DNA of 64,000 nt from Serratia sp. FDAARGOS_506 (GTDB lineage Bacteria > Pseudomonadota > Gammaproteobacteria > Enterobacterales > Enterobacteriaceae). The stretch covers positions 2,790,001-2,854,000 of the forward strand of contig NZ_CP033831.1 in the NCBI RefSeq assembly GCF_003812745.1. The letters run 5' to 3'. The notes below the pieces were generated by a model, which ran no database searches, was not told the DNA's origin, and saw only the letters and a program-made list of their open reading frames with translations. Positions 35,507 through 44,836 of this stretch are shown piece by piece (position 1 is the first letter of the stretch; each line of letters begins with the position of its first letter). A program made the position numbers and the translations under genes.

Positions 35507-36402
35507 TAGCGGGCACTCCGGCGTCGGCGGAAACGCTGCGCCAGTTGAAACAACAGCATCCGGCGATCTTCGCGCAGCAGGGGCGCTACCTGCGCACCGT
35601 CGGCCTGATCGCGCTGGCGATCGTGCTGTACTACGTGTTCTTCTTCCTGGTCTTCGGCATTCCCTGGCCGCAGTTTATCAACGGCTGCCAGCAGCTGGGG
35701 CGCTATTTCCTGCGCATGTTCGTCTGGCACGACTTCGTCAACTGGCCGTTCATGTACTACTTCCAACAGATCGGCATCACCATCGCCATCGTGTTCGCCG
35801 GTACCATCACCGCGTCGCTGATCGCGCTGCCGCTCTCGTTCTTCGCCGCGCGTAACGTGATGTCGACGCCGCTGCTGCGGCCGATCGCGGTGGTGGTGCG
35901 CCGCTTGCTGGACGTGCTGCGCGGTATCGACATGGCGATCTGGGGGCTGATCTTCGTGCGTGCCGTCGGCATGGGGCCGCTGGCCGGGGTGCTGGCGATC
36001 GTGATGCAAGACGTCGGGCTGCTGGGCAAACTGTACTCGGAAGGGCATGAGGCGGTGGACAAGTCTCCCAGCCGCGGCCTGACGGCGGTGGGCGCCAACG
36101 GGTTGCAGAAGCACCGTTACGGCATCTTCACCCAATCGTTCCCCACCTTCCTGGCGCTCAGCCTGTACCAGATCGAGTCCAACACCCGCTCTGCGGCGGT
36201 GCTGGGCTTCGTCGGCGCCGGCGGCATCGGCCTGGTGTACGCGGAGAACATGCGGCTGTGGAACTGGGACGTGGTGATGTTCATCACCCTGATCCTGGTG
36301 GTGGTGGTGATGATCATGGACAAGGTCTCGTCGATGCTGCGTAACAAGTACATCATCGGCGAAGACATCCCGTTGTATCAGCAAAAAAGCCAAATCGATT
36401 GA
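35503..36402 (+). CDS. phnE: Phosphonate ABC transporter permease PhnE, second copy
   Basis: 299 residues. It starts with an ATGA overlap on the stop of copy 1, so translation is coupled. It has a longer N-terminal cytoplasmic stretch, six membrane segments, the EAA loop near SPSRGLTAVGANGLQKHRYGIF, and GFVGAGGIGLVYAENM near the end. It is only moderately similar to copy 1. The operon ends here; no C-P lyase, phosphonatase or phosphite dehydrogenase gene is present in the window. Confidence 0.9.
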   Translation: MIAGTPASAETLRQLKQQHPAIFAQQGRYLRTVGLIALAIVLYYVFFFLVFGIPWPQFINGCQQLGRYFLRMFVWHDFVNWPFMYYFQQIGITIAIVFAGTITASLIALPLSFFAARNVMSTPLLRPIAVVVRRLLDVLRGIDMAIWGLIFVRAVGMGPLAGVLAIVMQDVGLLGKLYSEGHEAVDKSPSRGLTAVGANGLQKHRYGIFTQSFPTFLALSLYQIESNTRSAAVLGFVGAGGIGLVYAENMRLWNWDVVMFITLILVVVVMIMDKVSSMLRNKYIIGEDIPLYQQKSQID

Positions 36403-36426
36403 GAAACCCCTTGCCGATCCCTATAC

Positions 36427-36587
36427 TGCCGCACATTCAAGGTGTGCGGCCATACCCGTCATACTTGGAGCTGCCTCTTTGTTGGCTGCATTTGCGCGCC
36501 CCGTTCACATAGTTATCTATGCTCCGGGGTTTACAAATTTGCCGCCGCGATGCAACTCCAAGTATGACGGGTATGGGGCATTTTTTT
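36427..36587 (+). terminator. phn operon terminator split by a palindromic insertion
   Basis: TGCCGCACA (36427-36435), loop TTCAAGG, TGTGCGGC (36443-36450). The final pairing A and the T run (ATTTTTTT, 36580-36587) lie on the far side of the inserted repeat at 36450-36576. Removing the repeat restores a stem of 9 bp followed directly by seven T. The present form should terminate poorly. Confidence 0.75.
36450..36576. mobile_element. MITE-like palindromic repeat, 127 bp
   Basis: Begins CCATACCCGTCATACTTGG and ends with its complement CCAAGTATGACGGGTATGG; the 24-bp arms (36451-36474 and 36552-36575) differ at one position. The interior holds CATAG-TTAT-CTATG. I know this ACCCGTCATACTT-type end from many intergenic repeats of Serratia and relatives. 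It has no coding capacity. It sits between the halves of the phn terminator and also upstream of yehS. Confidence 0.85.
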
Positions 36588-36632
36588 ACAATGCGCACGT
36601 CCCCGTTAGACAAGTAAAGGCAATGCAATCCC

Positions 36633-37097
36633 ATGATGAACAACGACGTGCTGCGCAGCGTGCGCTATATGCTGAGCATTAATAACGCCAAAATGGTCGA
36701 GATTATCAAACTGGACGATTTCGAGGTGGCGGTGTCGGCGATGGACGCTTACGTGATCAAAGAAGGTGAACCGGGCTACGAGAAGTGCCCGGACGAAGTA
36801 ATGGCACACTTCCTCAACGGCCTGGTGTTCTTCAAACGCGGCAAGGACGACAAGTTCCCGGCGCCGGCGGTTGAACTGCCGATCACCAATAACCTGGTGC
36901 TGAAAAAGCTGCGCGTGGCGTTCGAGTTGAAAGACACCGACATGCACCAGATCTTCACCGCGGTGGACTTCCGCATCTCCAAGCCGGAGCTGAGCGCGCT
37001 GTTCCGCAAAGAGGGCACTAAGAATTACCGCCCGTGCGGCGATCAGATGCTGCGCTACTTCCTCAAAGGGTTGGCGCAGCGCATTCGCGGCGAGTAA
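36633..37097 (+). CDS. yehS: DUF1456 family protein YehS
   Basis: 154 residues built of two DUF1456 repeats of about 70 residues (NDVLRSVRYMLSINNAKMVEIIKL...LNGLVFFKRGKDD, and NLVLKKLRVAFELKDTDMHQIF...YFLKGLAQRIRGE). It matches E. coli YehS end to end. Function unknown. ATG 36633 or 36636. The upstream region contains the MITE and the displaced T run of the phn terminator, so its promoter lies in or next to the repeat. Confidence 0.88.
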   Translation: MMNNDVLRSVRYMLSINNAKMVEIIKLDDFEVAVSAMDAYVIKEGEPGYEKCPDEVMAHFLNGLVFFKRGKDDKFPAPAVELPITNNLVLKKLRVAFELKDTDMHQIFTAVDFRISKPELSALFRKEGTKNYRPCGDQMLRYFLKGLAQRIRGE

Positions 37098-37115
37098 ACC
37101 GACTGCTGATTTTAG

Positions 37116-37143
37116 GCGCCGTCACGAGACGGCGCTTTTTTTT
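37116..37143 (+). terminator. Rho-independent terminator after yehS
   Basis: GCGCCGTC, loop ACGA, GACGGCGC, then eight T (37136-37143). A strong, classical terminator 18 bp after the stop; it separates yehS from the urea operon promoter. Confidence 0.92.
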
Positions 37144-37164
37144 GCCCTTTTTTTGCCCCTTTCT

Positions 37165-37181
37165 TGCCCGCCTTTGGTGCG
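37165..37181 (+). promoter_or_regulatory. Possible NtrC-type enhancer site
   Basis: TGCCCGCCTTTGGTGCG is a partial match to the NtrC dyad (TGCAC-N7-GTGCA type), with a good right half and a poor left half. It is 64 bp upstream of the sigma-54 promoter -24 element, an acceptable enhancer distance. Confidence 0.4.
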
Positions 37182-37243
37182 CATTTTTTCATCTGTCGTC
37201 ATAAGTTTTAATTATAATTTATTGAAATCATGAGATTAAAAAT

Positions 37244-37259
37244 TGGCACGCCGGTTGCT
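37244..37259 (+). promoter_or_regulatory. Sigma-54 promoter of the urea operon
   Basis: TTGGCACGCCGGTTGCT: the -24 GG (37245-37246) and -12 GC (37257-37258) have the required 10-nt gap, and the flanking bases match the TGGCAC-N5-TTGC consensus fully. The predicted start is near 37270, 30 bp before the first ATG. Predicts nitrogen-limitation control through RpoN. Confidence 0.88.
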
Positions 37260-37299
37260 CTGTTGAATCCCATCTTGTGTACCAGATGGAATTCAGCCG

Positions 37300-39138
37300 A
37301 TGAGCGAACCTGTTGTAGCGTGCGGTTTTACCCTCAGTGAATGGCAGCACCATTATCAAACCCGTCCGGCGAGCGAGCGCCTCGCCTGCGTCAGCGCGAC
37401 GATCGAAACGCTGATCGCCGGGCTGAACCCGGACGATAACGCCTGGCTGTATCTCGCCACGCCGGCGCAGCGTGAGCAGCAGTATCGGCAGCTTGCGCAG
37501 TTGCTGGCGGCGGTCGCCGGCGATCTCAGCCGCCTGCCACTGTTCGGCGTGCCCTTCGCCATCAAAGACAATATCGACGTCGGCGGCTGGCCGACCAGCG
37601 CCGCCTGCCCGGCGTTCACCTACCAGGCCGTGGCGGACGCCACCGTGGTCGCCCACCTGCGTGCCGCCGGGGCGATCGCCCTCGGTAAAACCAACCTCGA
37701 CCAGTTCGCTACCGGGTTGGTGGGTACCCGCTCACCGTATGGTGCGGTGGTCAACAGCTTCGACAGCCGCTACGTCAGCGGCGGTTCCAGTTCCGGCTCC
37801 GCTTCGGTGGTGGCGCGCGGCCTGGTGCCGTTCGCGCTGGGCACCGACACCGCCGGTTCGGGGCGCGTGCCTGCCGGGTTCAACAACATCGTCGGGCTGA
37901 AGCCGACCAAAGGGCGGTTGTCCAACCGCGGCGTGGTGCCGGCCTGCCGGTTGAACGATACGGTGTCGGTCTTCGCGCTGACGGTGGCCGACGCCGCGCA
38001 GGTGGCGGAACTGGCGAGCGGCTTTGACGTGGCAGACCCGTATTCCCGCCCCGATCCGCATACGGCGCCGGCGGATATCCCCGCCACGCCGCGTTTCGCC
38101 GTTCCTGCCCAACTGGAGTTTTTCGGTGACGTTCAGGCAGAGCGGGTGTTTCACCGCGCGCTGGCGCAGCTGCAGGCAGGCGGCGCCACGCTGGAACCCC
38201 TCGATTTCGCGCCGTTTCGCACCCTGGCGGAACAGCTGTATTACGGCCCCTGGGTGGCGGAGCGCACCGTGGCGATTGAGCAGGTGCTGGATGCGAACCC
38301 GCAGGCTATCGACCCGGTGGTGCGCGGTATCGTCAACAACGGCCTGAGCTACAGCGCCTGCGACGCCTACAAGGCGGAATACCTGCGCGCCGAGCTGGCG
38401 CGGCAAATTGCCCAGCGGCTGGCGCCGTTCGACGCGCTGGTGGTGCCGACCGCGCCCACTATCCGCACCCTGGCGGAGATGGCGCAGGAGCCGGTGCTGT
38501 TCAATTCGCAGTTTGGCACCTACACCAATTTCACCAATCTGGCCGATCTGAGCGCGTTGGCGCTGCCGGGGCCGCTGCGCGAAGACGGTCTGCCGGCGGG
38601 CATCACCCTGATTGCGCCCGCCTGGCATGACCGGGCGCTGGCGGCGTTCGGCCTGCGCTGGCAACGGCAAAGCGCCTTACCGCTCGGGGCTACCGGCCGG
38701 GCATTGCCGCCGCAGCCCGCGCCGGCCCCGTCTGCGGGGCACGTGCGTCTGGCGGTAGTGGGCGCTCACCTCAGCGGCATGCCGCTCAACGTCCAGCTGA
38801 CGCAGCGCGACGCGGTGCGGGTGGAGCAAACCGTCACCGCCCCCTGTTACCGCCTCTACGCGCTGGCCGATACCGAGCCGCCGAAGCCGGGGCTGGCGCG
38901 CGTGGCGCAGGGAGCGGCGATCCGTCTTGAGCTGTGGGACATCCCGCTGGCCCGTTTCGGCGAGTTTGTGGCGGAAATCCCGGCGCCCTTGGGCATCGGC
39001 ACGTTGCTGCTGGCGGACGGCCGGCGGGTGAAGGGGTTTATCTGCGAAGCCTGGGCGCTGGAAGGCGCCACGGATATCACTGAGTTTGGCGGCTGGCGTG
39101 ACTATCTCACCAGCCTTAAGGGGTACGAACATGTTTAA
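37300..39138 (+). CDS. atzF: Allophanate hydrolase
   Basis: Second step of ATP-dependent urea breakdown: allophanate to ammonia and CO2. 612 residues. The amidase-signature domain (about 1-450) has the Lys-Ser-Ser triad: Lys89 (AIKDN), a cis-Ser at 163 in GGSSSGS and nucleophile Ser187 in DTAGSGR. The C-terminal domain (about 465-612, VGAHLSGMPLNVQLTQRDA) is the gamma-glutamylcyclotransferase-like domain of AtzF/DUR1,2. It is a separate gene here, where yeast has a fusion. Its end overlaps the next gene by 8 bp. Confidence 0.93.
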   Translation: MSEPVVACGFTLSEWQHHYQTRPASERLACVSATIETLIAGLNPDDNAWLYLATPAQREQQYRQLAQLLAAVAGDLSRLPLFGVPFAIKDNIDVGGWPTSAACPAFTYQAVADATVVAHLRAAGAIALGKTNLDQFATGLVGTRSPYGAVVNSFDSRYVSGGSSSGSASVVARGLVPFALGTDTAGSGRVPAGFNNIVGLKPTKGRLSNRGVVPACRLNDTVSVFALTVADAAQVAELASGFDVADPYSRPDPHTAPADIPATPRFAVPAQLEFFGDVQAERVFHRALAQLQAGGATLEPLDFAPFRTLAEQLYYGPWVAERTVAIEQVLDANPQAIDPVVRGIVNNGLSYSACDAYKAEYLRAELARQIAQRLAPFDALVVPTAPTIRTLAEMAQEPVLFNSQFGTYTNFTNLADLSALALPGPLREDGLPAGITLIAPAWHDRALAAFGLRWQRQSALPLGATGRALPPQPAPAPSAGHVRLAVVGAHLSGMPLNVQLTQRDAVRVEQTVTAPCYRLYALADTEPPKPGLARVAQGAAIRLELWDIPLARFGEFVAEIPAPLGIGTLLLADGRRVKGFICEAWALEGATDITEFGGWRDYLTSLKGYEHV

Positions 39139-42100
39139 TACCGTACTGATCGCTAACCGCGGCGAAATCGCCTGCCGCGCCATTCGCACCCTGAAACGCC
39201 TGGGCGTCACCAGCGTGGCGGTTTATTCCGACGCCGACCGCAATGCGCCGCACGTCACCGAAGCCGATAAGGCGGTGGCGCTCGGCGGCGACAAGGCCGC
39301 CGACAGCTACTTGCGCATCGACAAGATCCTCGCCGCCGCCGCCGCCACCGGTGCGCAGGCGATCTACCCCGGCTACGGCTTTTTGTCCGAGAGCGCCGAG
39401 TTTGCCGACGCCTGCGAGGCGGCGGGCATCGTCTTTATCGGCCCGACGGCGGAGCAGATCCGCGAGTTCGGCCTCAAACACCGGGCGCGCGAGCTGGCGG
39501 CGTTGGCCGGAGTACCGATGACGCCGGGCACCGGCTTGCTGGAGAGCGTTGAGCAGGCGGTCGCCGCCGCCGCGCGCATCGGCTACCCGGTGATGCTGAA
39601 AAGCACCGCCGGCGGTGGTGGCATCGGCCTGACGCGCTGTGACGACGAGGCGGCGCTGCGCGCCGCGTACGACAACGTCAAACGGCTGGGAGAGCAGTTC
39701 TTCCGCGACGCCGGCGCGTTTATCGAACGCTTCGTCGATCGTGCGCGCCATGTCGAGGTGCAGATTTTCGGCGACGGCCAGGGGCGGGTGGCGGCGCTCG
39801 GCGAGCGCGACTGCTCGCTGCAGCGTCGCAACCAAAAGGTGGTGGAAGAAACCCCGGCGCCGCACCTGCCGGCAGCGACCCGCCAGGCGCTGCATCGCGC
39901 GGCGGTGGCGCTGGGCGAGTCGGTGAATTACCGCAGCGCCGGCACCGTAGAATTCATTTACGACGCCGCGCGCGACGAGTTTTACTTCCTGGAAGTGAAC
40001 ACCCGCTTACAGGTCGAGCACCCGGTCACCGAGATGGTCACCGGGCTGGATCTGATCGCATGCATGCTGCAGGTGGCGGCGGGCGACGCGCTGGATTGGG
40101 CGGCGTTGCAATGCGCGCCGCAGGGGGTGGCAATCGAAGTGCGCCTCTACGCTGAAGATCCGCTGAAGAACTTTCAGCCGAGTCCCGGCGTGCTGACCGA
40201 GGTGCATTTCCCCGCCGACGTGCGCCTCGACGGTTGGGTGGCGACCGGCAGCGAAGTCTCGGCGTTTTACGACCCGATGATCGCCAAGCTGATCGTACAC
40301 GGCGCTGACCGCGCGCAGGCGCTGGAAAAACTGCGCGTGGCGCTGGCGGCGACCCGTTTGCACGGCATCGCCACCAACCTCGATTATCTGCGGCAGGTGA
40401 TCGCCACGCCGCAATTTCAGCGCGGCGACGTTTGGACGCGCCTGCTGGACGATGTGCGTTTCCAGCCGCACTGCCTCGAAGTGCTGCAACCCGGCACCTA
40501 CAGCAGCGTGCAGGATTATCCCGGCCGCCTCGGCTATTGGGACATCGGCGTGCCGCCATCCGGCCCGATGGACGACTTCGCGTTCCGGCTGGCCAACCGC
40601 ATTGTCGGCAACCACCCGGCGGCCGCCGGGCTGGAGTTCACCCTGCAGGGGCCGACGCTGCGCTTTCACTGCGACGCCACCATCGCGTTGACGGGAGCGA
40701 ACTGCCCGGCCGAACTGGATGGCGAAGCGGTCGCTTACTGGCGGCCGATAGCGGTGCGGGCCGGGCAGGTGCTGACGCTGGGGCGCGCCACGCACGGCTG
40801 CCGCACCTATCTGGCGGTACGCAATGGTTTCGACGTGCCGGTGTATCTCGGCAGCCGCTCCACCTTCGCGCTCGGGCAGTTCGGCGGGCATGCCGGGCGC
40901 ACCTTGCGGGTGGCGGACATGCTGGCGATCGCCCAACCGGTGCTGGCGGCCAGCACCACGCCGGCGCCGATCGCCGCGCCGCAGGCGATGGACGACAGCC
41001 TGATCCCGCACTACGGCGACCAGTGGCACATCGGCGTGCTGTATGGGCCGCACGGTGCGCCGGACTTTTTCACCGCCGCATCGATAGAGGCCTTCTTCGC
41101 CACCGACTGGCAGGTGCATTACAACTCCAACCGCCTCGGGGTGCGCCTGGAGGGGCCGAAGCCCGAGTGGGCGAGAGAGGACGGCGGCGAAGCCGGTTTG
41201 CATCCTTCCAACGTGCACGACTGCGAGTACGCCATCGGCGCGATCAATTTCACCGGCGACTTCCCGGTGATCCTGACCCGCGACGGGCCCAGCCTCGGCG
41301 GCTTCGTCTGCCCGGTGACCATCGCCAAGGCCGAGCTGTGGAAAGTGGGGCAGGTGAAGCCGGGCGACCGCATCCGGTTCCATCCGATCGGCTTTCGCCA
41401 GGCGCAGTCGCTGGAACAGGCGCAGCTTGGCAGTATCGAAGCGCTGGCGGCGGTGAAGGCCATCACCCTGCCGCCGCCGGATCTGGCCCCGGCGGAGACC
41501 GTTTCCGCTGCGGTGCTGGCGGCGCTGCCGGCGGCGGAAGGGCGCCCGGCGGTGGCGTATCGCCAGGCCGGGGACGGTTACATCCTGATGGAGTACGGCG
41601 ACAACGTGCTCGATCTGGCGCTGCGGCTGCGCATCCATCTGCTGATGCAGTCGCTGCGGCAGGAGGCGATCCCGGGCGTGGCGGAGCTGGCGCCGGGCGT
41701 GCGTTCGCTGCAGATCCGTTACGACAGTCGGCTGATAAGCCAGGCCGATCTGCTAGAGCGCCTGCTGGCGCGCGAACGGGCGTTGGGGGACGTCAGCCAC
41801 CTGAAGGTGCCGACGCGCACCGTCTGGCTGCCGATGGCGTTCGAGGATTCGGCCACGCTGGGCGCGGTGGATCGCTATCAGCAGACGGTGCGCGCCTCGG
41901 CGCCCTGGCTGCCGAACAATGTCGATTTCATCCAGCGCATCAACGGCCTGAGCCGACGCGAGCAGGTACGCGACATTCTGTTCGACGCCAGCTATCTGAT
42001 CCTCGGATTGGGAGACGTTTACCTCGGCGCACCCTGCGCGGTGCCGCTCGATCCGCGCCATCGCCTGCTGAGCTCCAAATATAACCCGGCGCGTACCCAC

Positions 42101-42751
42101 ACCGCCGAAGGAACGGTCGGCATCGGCGGCATGTACATGTGCATCTACGGCATGGACTCGCCGGGCGGTTACCAACTGGTGGGGCGCACGCTGCCGATCT
42201 GGAACAAATTCCTCAAGAACCCGCAGTTCACCGGCGGTGAACCCTGGCTGCTGCGCTTCTTCGATCAGGTGCGCTTCTACCCGGTCAGCGAGCAAGAACT
42301 GGACGAGCAGCGCGAAGCGTTCCGCGAAGGGCGCATGCAGGTGCGCATCGAAGAGAGCGAATTCGACTTCGCCGCCTACACCCAATTCCTGACCGACAAC
42401 GCCGAGGCGATCGCCGACTTCCAGCATCGCCAGCAGCAGGCGTTCAGCGCCGAAGTGGCGCGCTGGCGCAGCGACGACGACGAGGCCGATGCGCAGCTGT
42501 TGCCGCCGATTGAAGAAGACGCGATCGACGGCGATTTGGTCAGCGCCGATCTGAACGGCAGCGTGTGGAAGATCCTGGTGGAGCCGGGGCAGGCGGTGGT
42601 GGCCGGGCAGCCGCTGATCGTGGTCGAAGCGATGAAGATGGAATTGGCGGTCACCGCGCCGCGCGCCGGGATCGTTAAACGCATCAGCTGCAGACAGGGG
42701 CGGCCGGTCGGGCCGGGCGACGCCCTGCTGTGGCTGGAAAAAGCGGTCTGA
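39131..42751 (+). CDS. uca: Urea carboxylase (biotin-dependent)
   Basis: Carboxylates urea to allophanate with ATP and bicarbonate. 1206 residues from ATG 39131, inside the atzF stop region (CATGTTTAA). Domains in order: biotin carboxylase (1-450; MLKSTAGGGGIGL ATP loop, FLEVNTRLQVEHPVTE), KipA-like carboxyltransferase half (about 455-750; GRLGYWDIGVPPSGPMDD), KipI-like half (about 780-1060; GMYMCIYGMDSPGGYQLVG), and BCCP (about 1130-1206) with biotinyl Lys1169 in EAMKME. All parts look intact. Confidence 0.95.
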   Translation: MFNTVLIANRGEIACRAIRTLKRLGVTSVAVYSDADRNAPHVTEADKAVALGGDKAADSYLRIDKILAAAAATGAQAIYPGYGFLSESAEFADACEAAGIVFIGPTAEQIREFGLKHRARELAALAGVPMTPGTGLLESVEQAVAAAARIGYPVMLKSTAGGGGIGLTRCDDEAALRAAYDNVKRLGEQFFRDAGAFIERFVDRARHVEVQIFGDGQGRVAALGERDCSLQRRNQKVVEETPAPHLPAATRQALHRAAVALGESVNYRSAGTVEFIYDAARDEFYFLEVNTRLQVEHPVTEMVTGLDLIACMLQVAAGDALDWAALQCAPQGVAIEVRLYAEDPLKNFQPSPGVLTEVHFPADVRLDGWVATGSEVSAFYDPMIAKLIVHGADRAQALEKLRVALAATRLHGIATNLDYLRQVIATPQFQRGDVWTRLLDDVRFQPHCLEVLQPGTYSSVQDYPGRLGYWDIGVPPSGPMDDFAFRLANRIVGNHPAAAGLEFTLQGPTLRFHCDATIALTGANCPAELDGEAVAYWRPIAVRAGQVLTLGRATHGCRTYLAVRNGFDVPVYLGSRSTFALGQFGGHAGRTLRVADMLAIAQPVLAASTTPAPIAAPQAMDDSLIPHYGDQWHIGVLYGPHGAPDFFTAASIEAFFATDWQVHYNSNRLGVRLEGPKPEWAREDGGEAGLHPSNVHDCEYAIGAINFTGDFPVILTRDGPSLGGFVCPVTIAKAELWKVGQVKPGDRIRFHPIGFRQAQSLEQAQLGSIEALAAVKAITLPPPDLAPAETVSAAVLAALPAAEGRPAVAYRQAGDGYILMEYGDNVLDLALRLRIHLLMQSLRQEAIPGVAELAPGVRSLQIRYDSRLISQADLLERLLARERALGDVSHLKVPTRTVWLPMAFEDSATLGAVDRYQQTVRASAPWLPNNVDFIQRINGLSRREQVRDILFDASYLILGLGDVYLGAPCAVPLDPRHRLLSSKYNPARTHTAEGTVGIGGMYMCIYGMDSPGGYQLVGRTLPIWNKFLKNPQFTGGEPWLLRFFDQVRFYPVSEQELDEQREAFREGRMQVRIEESEFDFAAYTQFLTDNAEAIADFQHRQQQAFSAEVARWRSDDDEADAQLLPPIEEDAIDGDLVSADLNGSVWKILVEPGQAVVAGQPLIVVEAMKMELAVTAPRAGIVKRISCRQGRPVGPGDALLWLEKAV

Positions 42752-42762
42752 ACGGAGGGGCG

Positions 42763-43485
42763 ATGATGCAAATCACCAACGGAGAGCACAAGGCGCGGCC
42801 GGAGGGGCTGGCGGAGCGCATTTATCTGCAGCTCAAGGTCGACATCTTCGAGTTTCGCCTGCTGCCGGGCGATCGCTTCAGCGAAAGCGACGTGGCGCAA
42901 CGCATGGCAGCCAGCCGCACGCCGGTGCGCCAGGCGCTGTTTCGGCTCGAGCGCGAAGGCTATGTCGAGGTGCTGTTTCGCAGCGGCTGGCAGGTGCGGC
43001 CGTTCGACTTCGCCTACTTCGAAGAGCTGTACGACCTGCGCATCGTGCTGGAACAAGAGGCGGTGAAACGGCTGTGCGCCTGGCCAGCCGGGGAAACGCC
43101 GGCCGCGCTGGCGGCGCTGAACCGTTTTTGGACCGAAGCGCCGCGTCTGGCGGACGGCCAGGCGGTGTCGCAGCACGATGAGCAGTTTCATCAGGCGTTG
43201 GTGGCCGCGGCGGGCAACGGCGAGATGGCGCGCATTCACCGCGAACTGACCGAAAAGATCCGCATCATTCGCCGGCTGGATTTTACCCAGCAGGCGCGGG
43301 TGGACGCCACCTACCGCGAACACGCCGCCATTTTGCAGGCGATCCTGCAGCGGCAAAGCGGGGAGGCGCAAACGCTGCTCGGCGAGCATATTGCCGTCAG
43401 CAAGGCAGAGGTACGAAAAATAACGCTGCACATGTTGCATCAGGCGCGGGCCCAGCAGCCCGCGCGGTCGGCGCAACGATTTTGA
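42763..43485 (+). CDS. GntR-family (FCD) regulator within the urea operon
   Basis: 240 residues from ATG 42763; ATG 42766 has the better spacing to GGAGG at 42754-42758. N-terminal winged HTH (AERIYLQLKVDIFEFRLLPGDRFSESDVAQRMAASRTPVRQALFRLEREGYVEV) and C-terminal FCD ligand domain (about 95-220). It lies between the catabolic genes and urtA with 11 bp to the urea carboxylase stop, so it is co-transcribed. It could sense urea, allophanate or a related metabolite; inference. Confidence 0.88.
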   Translation: MMQITNGEHKARPEGLAERIYLQLKVDIFEFRLLPGDRFSESDVAQRMAASRTPVRQALFRLEREGYVEVLFRSGWQVRPFDFAYFEELYDLRIVLEQEAVKRLCAWPAGETPAALAALNRFWTEAPRLADGQAVSQHDEQFHQALVAAAGNGEMARIHRELTEKIRIIRRLDFTQQARVDATYREHAAILQAILQRQSGEAQTLLGEHIAVSKAEVRKITLHMLHQARAQQPARSAQRF

Positions 43486-43511
43486 TTTCACACACATCAG
43501 GAGTTTGAACT

Positions 43512-44780
43512 ATGCAACGTCGCCGTTTTATCAAAGCTTTTGCGCTGTCCGCCGCCGCGATCGGCCTGGGTCTGGCCTGGAGCGCGCAGGCCGCCGACAC
43601 CATCAAGGTCGGCATTCTGAGTTCGCTCTCTGGCACCATGGCGATTTCCGAGACGCCGCTGAAGGATGTGGCGCTGATGACCATCGACGAGATCAACGCC
43701 AAAGGCGGGGTGCTCGGTAAAAAGCTGGAGCCGGTGGTGGTGGATCCGGCCTCCAACTGGCCGCTGTTCGCCGAAAAGGCGCGCCAGCTGCTGAGCCAGG
43801 ACAAGGTGGCAGCGGTGTTCGGCTGCTGGACTTCGGTGTCGCGCAAGTCGGTGCTGCCGGTGTTTGAGGAGCTGAACGGGCTGCTGTTCTACCCGGTGCA
43901 ATACGAAGGTGAAGAGATGTCGCCGAACGTGTTCTATACCGGCGCGGCGCCGAACCAGCAGGCAATCCCGGCGGTGGAATACCTGCTGAGCGAGGACGGC
44001 GGCGGCGCCAAGCGCTTCTTCCTGCTGGGCACCGATTACGTCTATCCGCGCACCACCAACAAGATCCTGCGCGCCTTCCTGCACAGTAAGGGCGTGCAGG
44101 ACAAGGATATCGAAGAGGTCTACACGCCGTTCGGCTACAGCGATTACCAGACCATCGTCGCTAACATCAAGAAGTTTGCCGCCGGCGGCAACACGGCGGT
44201 GATCTCCACCATCAACGGCGACTCCAACGTGCCGTTCTACAAAGAACTCGCCAACCAGGGCGTTAAGGCCACCGACGTGCCGGTGATCGCCTTCTCGGTC
44301 GGCGAGGAAGAGCTGCGCGGCATCGACACTCAACCGCTGGTGGGCAACCTGGCGGCCTGGAACTACTTCGAGTCACTGGATAACCCGACCAACAAACAAT
44401 TCGTCAGCCAGTGGAAAGCCTACGCCAAGGCACACAACCTGCCGAATTACGCCACCGCGGTGACCAACGATCCGATGGAGGCCACCTACGTCGGCCTCCA
44501 CATGTGGGCGCAGGCGGTGGAAAAGGCCGGCACCACCGACGTCGATAAGGTACGCGCGGCGATGGCCGGGCAAACCTTCGCCGCGCCGTCGGGCTTCACG
44601 CTGACCATGGACCAGACCAATCACCACCTGCACAAACCGGTGATGATCGGCGAGATCGAGGGCAACGGCCAGTTCAACGTGGTGTGGCAGACCGAAGCGC
44701 CGGTGCGCGCGCAGCCGTGGAGCCCGTATATCGCCGGCAACGACAAGAAGCCGGATTACCCGGTGAAGGGCGGCAAGTAA
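43512..44780 (+). CDS. urtA: Urea ABC transporter substrate-binding protein UrtA
   Basis: 422 residues. Twin-arginine-like signal (RRRFIKAFALSAAAIGLGLA, then AQA-AD). Type I periplasmic binding fold of the UrtA/AmiC branch: KVGILSSLSGTMAISETPLKDVALMTIDEINAKGGVLGKKLEPVVVDPASNWP, then FGCWTSVSRKSVLPVFEE and LFYPVQYEGEE. It binds urea in the periplasm. First of the five transporter genes; AGGAG sits just before ATG 43512. Confidence 0.93.
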   Translation: MQRRRFIKAFALSAAAIGLGLAWSAQAADTIKVGILSSLSGTMAISETPLKDVALMTIDEINAKGGVLGKKLEPVVVDPASNWPLFAEKARQLLSQDKVAAVFGCWTSVSRKSVLPVFEELNGLLFYPVQYEGEEMSPNVFYTGAAPNQQAIPAVEYLLSEDGGGAKRFFLLGTDYVYPRTTNKILRAFLHSKGVQDKDIEEVYTPFGYSDYQTIVANIKKFAAGGNTAVISTINGDSNVPFYKELANQGVKATDVPVIAFSVGEEELRGIDTQPLVGNLAAWNYFESLDNPTNKQFVSQWKAYAKAHNLPNYATAVTNDPMEATYVGLHMWAQAVEKAGTTDVDKVRAAMAGQTFAAPSGFTLTMDQTNHHLHKPVMIGEIEGNGQFNVVWQTEAPVRAQPWSPYIAGNDKKPDYPVKGGK

Positions 44781-44836
44781 CGTCACTCAGCGCCGGCGCG
44801 GCCCAACGTCCGCCGGCCCAACAGAAGAGGCAGCTG

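Noticed and set aside
35458-36393. Long minus-strand frame opposite phnE2, and similar ones opposite bglX, amyA, lsrK, uca and urt genes
   Set aside because: High GC in third positions opens long antisense frames. All have H/R/Q/A-rich composition without domains and lie opposite well-supported genes.
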